From assembly GCA_965208525.1 (NCBI GenBank), contig OZ242340.1, positions 2,294,001-2,358,000 on the forward strand: a stretch of DNA of 64,000 bases. The letters run 5' to 3'. The notes under the pieces were generated by a model, which made no database searches, was not told the DNA's origin, and saw only the letters and a program-made list of their open reading frames with translations. This document shows positions 42,145-50,702 of this stretch, one piece after another (position 1 is the stretch's first letter; the number at the start of each line of letters is the position of its first letter). The position numbers were made by a program, and so were the translations under genes. Source of the stretch: VXYL01 sp965208525 (GTDB lineage Bacteria > Pseudomonadota > Gammaproteobacteria > Pseudomonadales > Azotimanducaceae).

Positions 42145-43671
42145 TCAGATGCGTTCACGGCACCGGATGTCCACGGGTTCCATGCCGGCTTCGAGCCTGA
42201 TTTCCTTGCGCACATCGCGGCAGCCATCGCGGCTGCCGACGATGGTGTAGCGGCCCGGACGCAACGCGAGTTCGTGTCGCTCGAAAGCGCCGAGTGCGGC
42301 GACGCGCAGGATCACGACATCGGTGGCGTTGTCGGACAGCAGCACCAGCGGGATGGGTTCGGCGGCTTGGGCAAGAAGCTCGCGGAAGTCCGCGACGCTG
42401 CGTGCGAATACCGCGCCGGCGTCGCCATCTTCAGCGGCAGCATCGAGCAGCTCCTCGGCAGCCGCGAACTCGCGCTTGGACGACAACAGCGCCGGGTCGT
42501 TCAGGAGCCGTTGCATGGCGGAGGTGTGCTCGATCCGGCGGCGTACCCGCTCGCGGCCTTGGCGGGCGAACTCCAGGGCACCGTCGATGGCGAGGGCGTC
42601 GTCGTAGGCGGCGAGCGCGTCGCGCCATGCTTCAGCGCCCTCGTGCGCGCGCGCGCTGGCGTGAAGTGCATCAATCCGTGCCCGGGTTTGCGCCTGCCCA
42701 GTCTGCTGGCGTCCCGCCAGTGCGGTAGCGTCGTCCGGAGAGTCGGCGAGGATGCGGTCGAACACCGCATGGGCTGCCTCGAAATCCCCTGCGTCGAGCG
42801 CCGCAAAGCCGGCGGAGACGACGGCCTCGTAATCGTCCTTGGCCTTGGCGGCGGCGGCGCGTGCGATACGCTCGTCGAGGCCAGGAACCGTGGGGTCCAC
42901 GGCGCGGGCCTTGCGCAGCATCGCGATGGCGCGAGCGTGGTCGCCCCTGAGTTCCGCCCGCTGCGCTTCGAGCAGGTGTGCTGCCAAGGCCGGCAAGTTG
43001 GCCGCGCGCGCTTGGCCCGAGAGGGCGCGAGGGTCGCCCTCGCGGATGGCGAGGGCGCGTTCGAAGGCGGCTACGGCGGCGCTCTGGTCGCGCCTTGCGA
43101 GAGCCTCGGTGCCTTCGGCGAGGGCCTCGTCGAAGACCTCGTTGCCGCGTTCGACCAGGGCCAGGATGTCCGCCACCGCTCCTTCGTACTCCGTCAACGA
43201 TTCCTCGTAGCGCTCTTCGAGAAACAGCCGATCGGCCTCGTTGGCGCGGTCGCGCACGGTGGCCATCTCCTCGGCGCCCCAAAGCGCGACGTTCATTTCC
43301 TCTTCGAGCAAGAGCTGCGCCTCGACGAACTCGCCGAGTTTCTCGCGAGCTTTTGCGCTTGCGCGTTCGAGTTCGAGCGAACGAAAGGGGGCGACGGTCT
43401 CGCGACTTGCTGGCGTGCCCGTCGGCGTTGGGCCTAGCGAAGTCCCCGGGTTCGGGGCGTCTGGTGTGGACACGTGGGAGGGCAGGACGAGGAAAACGAA
43501 GGCGATGGCAACTGCGAGACCCGTTGCCGCGACCAGCACGGCGACCCGGCGCGGCACCTGCCGCAGCCGTTCCCGCCAGGGCAGGGAAGCCGGGGTAGTG
43601 GGTTCGCCGCGAGCACGCGACAGCGGCGGTGCCGTCGGCTCGATGCGGATTGGCTCGTCGGCGCTCATCAC
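42145..43671 (-). CDS. Membrane-anchored TPR-like protein with PEGA-like tail
   Basis: A 508-residue protein with a Pro-rich cytoplasmic N-terminus and one helix (VAVLVAATGLAVAIAFVFLVLP, about 43-64). A long helical region of TPR-type repeats follows (for example FERALAIREGDPRALSGQAR, FDRILADSPDDATALAGRQQ, YDDALAIDGALEFARQG; about 95-400). A beta-rich tail (ELALRPGRYTIVGSRDGCRDVRKEIRLE) resembles a PEGA unit. Its topology mirrors the next gene, so the two are probably partners. It starts only 6 nt after the upstream lipoprotein stop (GTG 43671 or ATG 43668), and 19 nt separate it from the PEGA/FGE-like gene. Confidence 0.8.
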   Translation of the reverse strand: MMSADEPIRIEPTAPPLSRARGEPTTPASLPWRERLRQVPRRVAVLVAATGLAVAIAFVFLVLPSHVSTPDAPNPGTSLGPTPTGTPASRETVAPFRSLELERASAKAREKLGEFVEAQLLLEEEMNVALWGAEEMATVRDRANEADRLFLEERYEESLTEYEGAVADILALVERGNEVFDEALAEGTEALARRDQSAAVAAFERALAIREGDPRALSGQARAANLPALAAHLLEAQRAELRGDHARAIAMLRKARAVDPTVPGLDERIARAAAAKAKDDYEAVVSAGFAALDAGDFEAAHAVFDRILADSPDDATALAGRQQTGQAQTRARIDALHASARAHEGAEAWRDALAAYDDALAIDGALEFARQGRERVRRRIEHTSAMQRLLNDPALLSSKREFAAAEELLDAAAEDGDAGAVFARSVADFRELLAQAAEPIPLVLLSDNATDVVILRVAALGAFERHELALRPGRYTIVGSRDGCRDVRKEIRLEAGMEPVDIRCRERI

Positions 43672-43677
43672 AAGGGC

Positions 43678-44985
43678 CTATTGGCTGGTGGGTTCGCCGA
43701 GACTGTCAAGAAATGCTTCGTCGGCGTCGAAGCCGGACTCGCCTTCGTTGTCCTCGGCTTCTTCGGGCAACGCGAGTTCGAGCTCTTCGAGATAGATGCG
43801 CTTCAAGATGCGCCGCAGTTGCTGGTACTGGTCGTCCACCGTGCCCTGCAAACGCAGGGTCTGGTTTTCGAGCTCAATCGTGTGCGGCGAGATCTCCGCC
43901 TCGGCGGACATGCCAAGCTCTTGCAGCACTTCGGAGTGCAGCTTCGCCTCGGCGCGGTCGCCCACCGCCGAGACGGAAAGGGTCGCGCCGGCGATGATGC
44001 CGGTGGCGCCGCCATAGCGTGCCACGTCGGAATCGCTGGCCTGGGCGATGATGCCGCCGGCAAGGGCGGCGGCGCCGAGCAGGGTCTTGCGCTTGGCCTT
44101 GTCGGTGATGCGGCGATAGGCGATGGCCTCGTCGTAGGTGGCGGCGCGCCATTCCTGGTAGGACTCGCTCATCTCGGCGTGGAAGTTGTCGAAGTATTCG
44201 TCGAGGGTGTCGATGAAGAGGTATTCGCGTTCGCGCACCTGACGCACGCGTCCGAGCATGGGGTCGTCTTCCGCCGGCAGCCGGCGCAGGTCCCAACTGC
44301 CGGACTTGGTGGCTTCGACGTAGCTGTCGAACGCGTCCGGCGAGAAATCCCGGGCGAAGCGCATCTCGGCGGTGGTGCGGATGCGGCGGACGTCGTCGGC
44401 GGTCAAGGTCTGGTAGAAGGCAAGCATGTCGTCCGCCAACCGCCGATAGGTGGCCTGAAACGGGTCGATGCCCGGAGGGATGCCGTCTTCGTAGGCGTAC
44501 TTGCTGGCGAGGGTGAGGTAGTTGCGCTCGAACCAGACGATGCCGCGCGCGTCCGTCACCACGACGTCCAACTCCATGCGTTCGCCGTCGGAGTGGGCGA
44601 TGCTGCCGCTGACCACCACATCCACGGCAAAGGTCTCGCGCGGCGCAACCCGAACCGCGCCCCAGTTGCCGGTGGATTGCAGCAGGTTCTTGGCGAAGAA
44701 GGCCATGTAGTTGGCCTCGGCACGACGTACTTCCGGGTTGATGTTGCGCTCCACGCGCTCGTCGAACGACTTGGGCACGTTGGAGTCGAACACCGACACG
44801 CCCACGTCGAGCAGCATGTCCTCGGCGATACCGGCATGAACTTGCTGCGGCGGCGACAGATCGACGACGCGCACCGTCTTGCTCATGCACGCGGCAAGAC
44901 CGGCCGTCGCCGCCAACACCAGCGCCAGTCGAAGCACGCCGCGCATCCCATGTAGGGTTCGGATGTCCATGCGCGTAGCTTGCAT
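43678..44985 (-). CDS. Large putative lipoprotein of the vWA/TolQ operon
   Basis: About 435 residues with a lipoprotein signal peptide (LRLALVLAATAGLAAC, lipobox). The mature N-terminal half (DMLLDVGVSVFDSNVP, AEANYMAFFAKNLLQSTGNWGAVRV, VVVSGSIAHSDGERMELDVVV, WFERNYLTLASKYAYEDG) resembles uncharacterised conserved envelope lipoproteins. A helical middle follows, then a glycine-rich hydrophobic stretch (TLLGAAALAGGIIAQ...GGATGIIAGATLSV) and an acidic tail. It may form an outer-membrane platform for the system. Starts at 45000, 44985 and 44970 are all in frame; 44985 has GAGGG upstream. I do not recognise a named family. Confidence 0.75.
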   Translation of the reverse strand: MQATRMDIRTLHGMRGVLRLALVLAATAGLAACMSKTVRVVDLSPPQQVHAGIAEDMLLDVGVSVFDSNVPKSFDERVERNINPEVRRAEANYMAFFAKNLLQSTGNWGAVRVAPRETFAVDVVVSGSIAHSDGERMELDVVVTDARGIVWFERNYLTLASKYAYEDGIPPGIDPFQATYRRLADDMLAFYQTLTADDVRRIRTTAEMRFARDFSPDAFDSYVEATKSGSWDLRRLPAEDDPMLGRVRQVREREYLFIDTLDEYFDNFHAEMSESYQEWRAATYDEAIAYRRITDKAKRKTLLGAAALAGGIIAQASDSDVARYGGATGIIAGATLSVSAVGDRAEAKLHSEVLQELGMSAEAEISPHTIELENQTLRLQGTVDDQYQQLRRILKRIYLEELELALPEEAEDNEGESGFDADEAFLDSLGEPTSQ

Positions 44986-45186
44986 CAAATCCGCCCTCAT
45001 TTGGCAATCCTGGGCAACAGCAATCTGCGACTAAAAATCGGTTCTCCGGTCGCTCGGCACGGCTCTAGGCGTGCCGAGCCCGGGCCCTCCCCACGAGTCG
45101 GGCCTGTCGGTGGCGTGGAAGTTGCGCCGTTCCGTGCGCGCAGGCCGGAGTTGCCAAGCGACCGCCGCTGCGCCTTTAGGGGTGCG

Positions 45187-47100
45187 CTAACGCCCTTCCT
45201 TGTAGCGTCTCAGCTCTTCCCAAAGCGCCTCGCGCAGCTCTGGGTCCGTCTCCGCCATGGCCGCCTCGCGGATCTGTCTTGCGACCACATCGTCGTCCCT
45301 CGCGTCGGGAACGTCTGGTGGCGTCGGTGCGGCGGGGGGTGCCGGCGTTGCATTGGCGTCGCCGGGGCGCACGTCGCCGACTTCGCGGCCGCCGGCGCGG
45401 GAGGCGCCGCCGCCTGAGTTGCTGCGGGAACCTGCTGCGTCTTCCATTTGACCGGTGCCGGTCTGGCCCGACGCCTGCGGCGAGGGACGGTTGGCTGCGC
45501 GTTCGTTGGCCCGTGCCACCAGCACGCCGCGCTCGTCGAGGATGCGGCTGTCGAACACCTCGAGTGCTGCGCGCAGTTCGCCGTCGCCCCCCTTGGTGCC
45601 GCCACTCTCGCCATCGGGACGGCCCTGTTGCGCCTGCCCGCCACGGCCTCTGCGGCTGCCGGTTCCATCGGGGTCGCCGGCACGGCTCGTAGCGGAATCG
45701 CCGCCTTGGCCGTTGCCGGCGTCGGCCACCTTCTCACCGCCGCTGCCTTCGCCTCCTTCCTTTCCGCCTGATCGTTCGTCGTCGCCGCCGCCGGGGAGCT
45801 CGGTTCCGGTTTCCCAACCATCGTCGGCGCCACCAGTGGCGTCGGGACGATCGCCAGCGCCCGACGTTTCGTCCTCGCCGCCGGCTCCCGCCACGGACTC
45901 CCCATCGGCGTCGCCGCCAGCCTCATCCTCTTCGCCGGGCCGGCCATCGGCTTGCGCCGCTTCATCCTCGCCATCGCCACCATTCTCGGGGCGCTCTCCA
46001 GGACCCCCTGCAACCTGTTCCTCGTCACCGTCGCCGCCATCCGGGCGGTCTTCCGAGCCAGCCGCGACCTGTTCTCCCTCCATGCCGGCGGAGCCTTCCT
46101 CGTCCTCCCCCTCCCTGCCGGCGGAGTCTTCCTCGTCGTCGCCACCTGGACGTTGCTCGGTGCCGTCCTGTCCCGCCACTTCGTCGCCGTCCTGCCCTTC
46201 CTCTTCGTCTTCGTCGCGTTCGTTGCCAGCCGTTGCGTCTTCGCCGTCCGCGCCTGGTCTTGATTCCTCTCCCGGCGCTTGCGCCACAGCGCTTTCGCCC
46301 GGGAGACCTCCGCCTTCCTCGTCGGTTTTCTCGCCATCCGCACCCGTCGCGCCGGCTACTTCGCCGCCGGCCGTTTGCGGGCGATCCGTGCCTTGTTGCT
46401 CCGAGTCGTCCTGTGCGCCACCTTGCTGCGAATCATCGCCCGGCCTCTGCACGGTTGCCGCTTCCGGCATCCCGCCAGCGTCGCTCGACGACTCGTTGCC
46501 TTGGGAGTCGCCTTCCTGCTGCGCCTGTTCACCGGGGCGCTGATCGCCGGGTTCGTTGGATGCGGATTCGTTGCCCTGTTGCCGGTCGCCTTGCTGCTCG
46601 TTCTGCTCGTCCTGTTCGCCAGGGCGCTGGGGTGGTCGGGGCATCTCGGGCATCCCGCCCTCGGCCTGGGTTTCGCTCTCGTCTTGCGACTGGCTGGAAG
46701 AATCGCTGCTGGGCCGGGAATCGTTCGGCATCGACGGCATCTGCGGCATCCTTGGCGCAGACGGCTGCGACGCGGATGGCGGCGAGGGCATGGATTGCGA
46801 CGGCATGGACGGCGACGACGGCGATGAGGGCGACGACGGCGACGATGGCGAGGATGGCGACGGTGTGGAAGGACTCGATGGCGGCGGCTGCTGCCGCGAC
46901 TGGCGCTGGCTCGGCGAGGACCGCGACGGCGTCGATGGCATCTGGCTCGCCGACGGCATCTGCGGCATTTGCGGCATCTGCGGCATCGGCGGCGTGATCG
47001 GCGACTGGCAGGCCGAGACCGCCAATGCACAGCCGAGCACAACTGCCGCCGCGCGCGACAGGTGAATCGGGTTCCACGGGAGGCTCGCTCGCATTTTCAT
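45187..47100 (-). CDS. Very large low-complexity (disordered) lipoprotein
   Basis: A 637-residue protein beginning with a signal peptide and lipobox (AAAVVLGCALAVSAC). About 130 residues of MPQ and PSS tandem repeats follow, then about 330 residues very rich in G, E, D and Q (blocks such as GDGDEEQVAGGPGERPENGG). A short ordered-looking C-terminus reads ALEVFDSRILDERGVLVARAN, then ARQIREAAMAETDPELREALWEELRRYKEGR. The DNA carries 9-bp tandem repeats (about 46805-46990). Such a chain could span the periplasm as an entropic tether or bind peptidoglycan or divalent cations. ATG 47100 has GAGGAG upstream; it is the first gene of the operon. Confidence 0.75.
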   Translation of the reverse strand: MKMRASLPWNPIHLSRAAAVVLGCALAVSACQSPITPPMPQMPQMPQMPSASQMPSTPSRSSPSQRQSRQQPPPSSPSTPSPSSPSSPSSPSSPSSPSMPSQSMPSPPSASQPSAPRMPQMPSMPNDSRPSSDSSSQSQDESETQAEGGMPEMPRPPQRPGEQDEQNEQQGDRQQGNESASNEPGDQRPGEQAQQEGDSQGNESSSDAGGMPEAATVQRPGDDSQQGGAQDDSEQQGTDRPQTAGGEVAGATGADGEKTDEEGGGLPGESAVAQAPGEESRPGADGEDATAGNERDEDEEEGQDGDEVAGQDGTEQRPGGDDEEDSAGREGEDEEGSAGMEGEQVAAGSEDRPDGGDGDEEQVAGGPGERPENGGDGEDEAAQADGRPGEEDEAGGDADGESVAGAGGEDETSGAGDRPDATGGADDGWETGTELPGGGDDERSGGKEGGEGSGGEKVADAGNGQGGDSATSRAGDPDGTGSRRGRGGQAQQGRPDGESGGTKGGDGELRAALEVFDSRILDERGVLVARANERAANRPSPQASGQTGTGQMEDAAGSRSNSGGGASRAGGREVGDVRPGDANATPAPPAAPTPPDVPDARDDDVVARQIREAAMAETDPELREALWEELRRYKEGR

Positions 47101-47506
47101 CGCGACTCCTCGACTGCCAGACGGTTCCCGCTCGACTCGTTCACCGTCGGCGTCCAACCACCAACACCATCATATTGCATTCGACGCCGATACCCGGCAC
47201 AGGTTCCTTGTTGGCGCATGCACGAAGGCCAGCGGTTGTGAAGCAGTTGCCTAAGGAAGGCCCTTGCACCCCCAATAACGGTCGTGGCGAGCGCCGACCC
47301 AACGCCCGTACGCCACAATCTCCGAACGAAGCCCCTCCTATCACTCCCCTTTCGCGCCGGCGCCTGAGGATGGCCAACCGAGAAGGGCGACGCATGCGTC
47401 GCCCCTACGGCCCGAGGCTTGACCGACACCTTTCTGTAGGGGCGACGCATGCGTCGCCCTGTCCGCCAGACCCGTGGGCCACCGCCAAGTCCGACAGACT
47501 GCTAGG
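47101..47506. promoter_or_regulatory. Upstream region of the envelope operon, with REP-like repeats
   Basis: This 406-nt gap precedes the operon and must hold its promoter. I could not assign boxes confidently; a relatively AT-rich stretch lies at about 47160-47215. Between 47385 and 47460 are two palindromes of the GGGCGACGCATGCGTCGCCC family with the same spacer as at 15.5 kb but in inverted orientation. No credible gene is present. Confidence 0.45.
47385..47460. repeat. REP/BIME-like palindrome pair
   Basis: Two copies of the GGGCGACGCATGCGTCGCCC palindrome (47385-47404 and within 47436-47460) flank a spacer of about 30 nt that is the reverse complement of the spacer at 15572-15598. This shows a dispersed, orientation-variable repeat family in the genome. 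Confidence 0.8.
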
Positions 47507-48871
47507 CTAGCCCTCTGCCTGAGCAGCCGGCTTGCCTTGCTCATCCCTAGCACCAACATCCTCGCTCTCGCCTACCGTCGATGCGGCGTCCCTTTTCGAC
47601 GGCGGATCGAAGTACTCGAACTCAAACACGATGCGGATGTCGTCGCTAGGGTGGGGCCCTTCCTCCGTGAAGACGGGTCGGTAGCGTGCCCGCCGCGCCG
47701 CCCGGCGCACCCGGAAGTCCATCTTGCCCTCCGGCTCTGAGCGCAGCGTGTCGATGCGTCCCACCTGGCCGTTCTGGCCTACATCCACCGATAGCTCCAC
47801 GACGCCCCTCAGCGGCGGGCCGGTGGCACCTTCCGGGCGCTTCGGCGGTCGCGGCAGGGGCAGATAGAGCGGAGTTGCCTGGCCGAACAGCACCCGGCGC
47901 ATTCCAGGTTCGTCCTCGAGCAACACCCATGCGCGGCTATAGAGCGCCTCCGCGCGCCCTTGCTTCTCAAACATGATGAACCAGTCTCCGAGTTCGAGCA
48001 TGGCGCCGGCGATGTGGGTCGGCCGCGCGTCGGGGTGCTCACGCACCGCGTTGACCACCTCGATCAGCGCCCGTTCGCCGCGCCCGAAGGCATTCACCGC
48101 CACTGTGCTTGCCCAGCGTTGATCGCGCGAGAACGCGGCCCGAGGCGCTTCGACGGCGTTGACGTAGCCGGGTGGAAACCGCTCCGCCCGATAGGTGGCG
48201 GCAATGCCGCGCAGGGCGCGCAACCTGGCACCACTGGCGCGGCCCTCGGCGCGAGCGACCTTTTCGGCGTGTTCAAACAAGCCTCGAGCCGAGAAGATGT
48301 CGTAGGTGGTGAGATACCAATCCGCCAAGGTGAACATGCCGGGCAGCAGTTCCGGACTGGCGGCGCCGTGACTGCGCAGCAGGATGTCGTAGGCGTACTC
48401 ATGCCGGGCATTGGCGGCGGCATAGTCACCGGTGGCGGCGTGCACCGCCGCCTCGCGATAGATGACCTCCACCTGGTCCGGGTGGTGCAACCCGCGATTC
48501 ACCCGCATCACCTGCACTGCCCGCTCGTACGCGCCGAGCGCGCCGCTGGACTCCCCCACTTGCGCCAAGGCGTCGCCAAGCGCCACCAAGGGTTCGGCGA
48601 GGGCCATGTCGTAGCGGTGCGAACGCCGCTCGATGGTGTCGATGGCCGACTCGGCGGCGTCGATGGCGAGCAGGAACTCACGCGCGTCCAAGAGCGATTG
48701 CGGGCGTTCCGGGTCGGCTTCCGCCACTGCGGTCAGCGGCGCGATGGTCCATGTGAGGCAGGCCAACGCGTACGCAGCCGCACGACGGCTGCGGCGTTTC
48801 GCGATGCGAGCGACTGGCGGCCGGTCCCAGCCGCCGGTCTGGCCCCACCGGCTGAAGGCTCCGCGGCACAT
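47507..48871 (-). CDS. Exported TPR protein with TonB-type C-terminal domain
   Basis: About 454 residues. A basic stretch and hydrophobic segment (RRAAAYALACLTWTIAPLTAVAEA) act as signal or anchor. A TPR region follows (about 85-330: ALGAYERAVQVMRVNRGLHHPDQVEVIYREAAVHAATGDYAAANARHEYAYDIL). The C-terminal domain (RGVVELSVDVGQNGQVGRIDTLRSEPEG, then VRRAARRARYRPVF) resembles the TonB C-terminal fold. TonB-CTD proteins of this kind transduce ExbB/ExbD energy or act as periplasmic adaptors. It lies upstream of, and codirectional with, the TolQ/vWA operon, so a functional link is plausible but unproven. The frame stays open to an ATG at 48952. The 48872-49186 gap is the divergent promoter region. 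Confidence 0.78.
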   Translation of the reverse strand: MCRGAFSRWGQTGGWDRPPVARIAKRRSRRAAAYALACLTWTIAPLTAVAEADPERPQSLLDAREFLLAIDAAESAIDTIERRSHRYDMALAEPLVALGDALAQVGESSGALGAYERAVQVMRVNRGLHHPDQVEVIYREAAVHAATGDYAAANARHEYAYDILLRSHGAASPELLPGMFTLADWYLTTYDIFSARGLFEHAEKVARAEGRASGARLRALRGIAATYRAERFPPGYVNAVEAPRAAFSRDQRWASTVAVNAFGRGERALIEVVNAVREHPDARPTHIAGAMLELGDWFIMFEKQGRAEALYSRAWVLLEDEPGMRRVLFGQATPLYLPLPRPPKRPEGATGPPLRGVVELSVDVGQNGQVGRIDTLRSEPEGKMDFRVRRAARRARYRPVFTEEGPHPSDDIRIVFEFEYFDPPSKRDAASTVGESEDVGARDEQGKPAAQAEG

Positions 48872-49186
48872 GTCGTAGGCGTCTCGCAAGGGTCTGGGGC
48901 CGGGGCATCCGGCGCTTGCTGCGAGTGTCTGCGGCGCGAACCGGACAGTCAAGGCTTATCCGCCTCCCCTCTTGCCGCTTGCTGGCGGGCAAGTTGCCAA
49001 ACATGGAGCAATCGTGCGCCCCGATGATCGTAGGCCGTCCCCTACGGGCCCATCCGTGTTGCTCCCGCCACGCTGCGGCCGGCAGGGTGCCGCAGGGCAT
49101 CGTCGGGCCGGCTTGAAATGCGTCTCGCGCGGCCTCATATTGCCGGCAAGGGGAGGTCAGTTTCGCGTTGCAACGAGGATGCGGAC

Positions 49187-49798
49187 ATGGCACTGCCCCA
49201 AGAGCTTCAGGACTGGTTCATCCCCTTGAGCGAGGGTCGGCTGACTTTGGCCGAGGCGCGTCGAGAACTAGCCGCCATCGGCTTTCCCCAAGACGCCATC
49301 CCGTTGATCGTCCAGCTCGTGGAGAATCCCAAATACGACCTTCCCGGCGTCGAGGTGTTTGACGGCGCCGCCGATCTCGACACCCACGACAACATCCACA
49401 TCCTCCTCGGCCGCGGCCTGCTGCCAAAGGATGAGGCCTTCGTGCTCGGCTTCACCATGGGCTCCACGAACCGCGTTGGGCCCGTTGAAGAGAAGCTCTA
49501 CGAACTCTTCAGCCGCTACCTCTATCCCCGCGACTACCGCTTCTCCGCCGAGGACTTTGCGGTCTATCGCGACGCCCTGCGGCTCGGTCAGATTTCCCGC
49601 TGCGAACCGTTGCACCGTCTTGACTACGAAGCGCTGATGCCGCTCGACCTCGCCTCTGCCCGCCGCAAGGCCGGCATCGAGGTGGACCTCCTCCGCGCTT
49701 CCTACCGTATCGAGAAACGCCGTTACCCACAGGCGCCGGAAAGCCGCCGCCTGCTCGCGCGCCCCACCCGCCCGAGGCCCTCGATCGGCTCCAATTGA
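49187..49798 (+). CDS. Conserved-looking hypothetical protein
   Basis: A 203-residue soluble protein without signal peptide or membrane segment. It begins ALPQELQDWFIPLSEGRLTLAEARRELAAIGFPQDAIPLIVQLVENPKYDLPGVEVFDG. Its most conserved-looking block is DTHDNIHILLGRGLLPKDEAFVLGFTMGSTNRVG (about 65-98), with clustered Asp and His that could bind metal. A helical YELFSRYLYPRDYRFSAEDFAVYRDAL region and a basic tail follow. I do not recognise the family. ATG 49187 with GAGGA upstream is chosen over the longer frame from 49118. Confidence 0.75.
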   Translation: MALPQELQDWFIPLSEGRLTLAEARRELAAIGFPQDAIPLIVQLVENPKYDLPGVEVFDGAADLDTHDNIHILLGRGLLPKDEAFVLGFTMGSTNRVGPVEEKLYELFSRYLYPRDYRFSAEDFAVYRDALRLGQISRCEPLHRLDYEALMPLDLASARRKAGIEVDLLRASYRIEKRRYPQAPESRRLLARPTRPRPSIGSN

Positions 49799-49885
49799 GT
49801 CCTTTCCCGGCGGAGGGATTTCCGTTCCTGCGGACCACGAAGGTGCCTTCCCTCCGGGGGGCCGGGCTGGACTCTCGACTGAGCG

Positions 49886-50614
49886 TCATCCCGCGGCGGC
49901 GTATTGCCGGGTCGGAAAGGCGATCGTCCCCGCCATGCCCGGTTGCCGGTGGGCCCTGTCGGCGGCTTGCCAGTCTTCGTTCGCGAACATGGACCGGAGG
50001 GCGTCGAACGACGGGTAGCGCACCAGCACGAAGTGTTCCCACACGCTGTCGCTGACCATTGCCTGGTCTGCGACCAAGGTCATCTCAACGCGGCCGCCGA
50101 GGTCATGGATCAAGCGTGAGGCGACCTCGCCGTAGCGGAGGAACGACTCCCGTCCCTCGTCGCCGCGGTAACGCAGCAGGTTGACGACGAAGATCTCGTC
50201 TTCGGACTGGCGGTGGACGTCTTCGAGCGGCGGCGGCTTCACGGGCAACGGGCCGGCGCCTTGCGTGAAGGAGTAAAGGAGGCGTGCCGACAAACCCGCC
50301 GTGCGGTCGGCGATAGCCGCGCGGTAGGCGGGGCTGTCCTGCATGTCGAGCCATGCGGCGCGGCGCGGATAGTAGACAAGGGCCACGCCGTCCCAGTCGC
50401 TCCCGGCCACGCTGCTGCCGGTATACAGGGCCCTTCCGCCTCGGGCGGCGATCTCTGGGCCGGCGACGGCCCCATAGCGCGCATAACGCTCGCGGCCGCC
50501 GGGTTCGGCGTATTGCAGCAGGTTCACCATGACGATGGGGTCGTCGTCCCGCCGTGCCCGGAGTGCCGCAATGCTCTCCTCGCTCGGGTTCACGGCGCTT
50601 GTGGGGTTCGTCAT
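49886..50614 (-). CDS. Tandem DUF1330-like protein
   Basis: A 242-residue protein containing two DUF1330/ferredoxin-like-fold units. The first has PIVMVNLLQYAEPGGRERYARYGAVAGPEIAARGGRALYTG, then VALVYYPRRAAWLDMQDSPAYRAA. The second has IFVVNLLRYRGDEGRESFLRYGEVASRLIHDLGG, then FVLVRYPSFDALRSMFANEDWQAADRAH. Single-domain members are about 100 residues and poorly characterised; here the duplication makes a pseudo-dimer. ATG 50614 has GGAG upstream. It is divergent from the permease-like gene, with the promoters in the 88-nt gap. Confidence 0.82.
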   Translation of the reverse strand: MTNPTSAVNPSEESIAALRARRDDDPIVMVNLLQYAEPGGRERYARYGAVAGPEIAARGGRALYTGSSVAGSDWDGVALVYYPRRAAWLDMQDSPAYRAAIADRTAGLSARLLYSFTQGAGPLPVKPPPLEDVHRQSEDEIFVVNLLRYRGDEGRESFLRYGEVASRLIHDLGGRVEMTLVADQAMVSDSVWEHFVLVRYPSFDALRSMFANEDWQAADRAHRQPGMAGTIAFPTRQYAAAG

Positions 50615-50702
50615 TGAACAGGCTCCATCGATCCGGTCGGCTTGGCCCGCGCCGGCGGGGCCACGTAAGATCGCGGCTGTTTTGCTGGTGGGCAACACCA
50701 TC

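Noticed and set aside
45455..46543. Long Ser/Pro-rich plus-strand frame
   Set aside because: It is the antisense of the low-complexity lipoprotein, created by the repetitive GC-rich codons.
33743..47100. Calling the envelope operon a Tol-Pal, ExbBD-TonB or Zorya system
   Set aside because: No TolA/TolB/Pal, no ExbD/TonB partner with a standard periplasmic domain, and no ZorB-type OmpA domain or ZorC/D nuclease/helicase genes are present.
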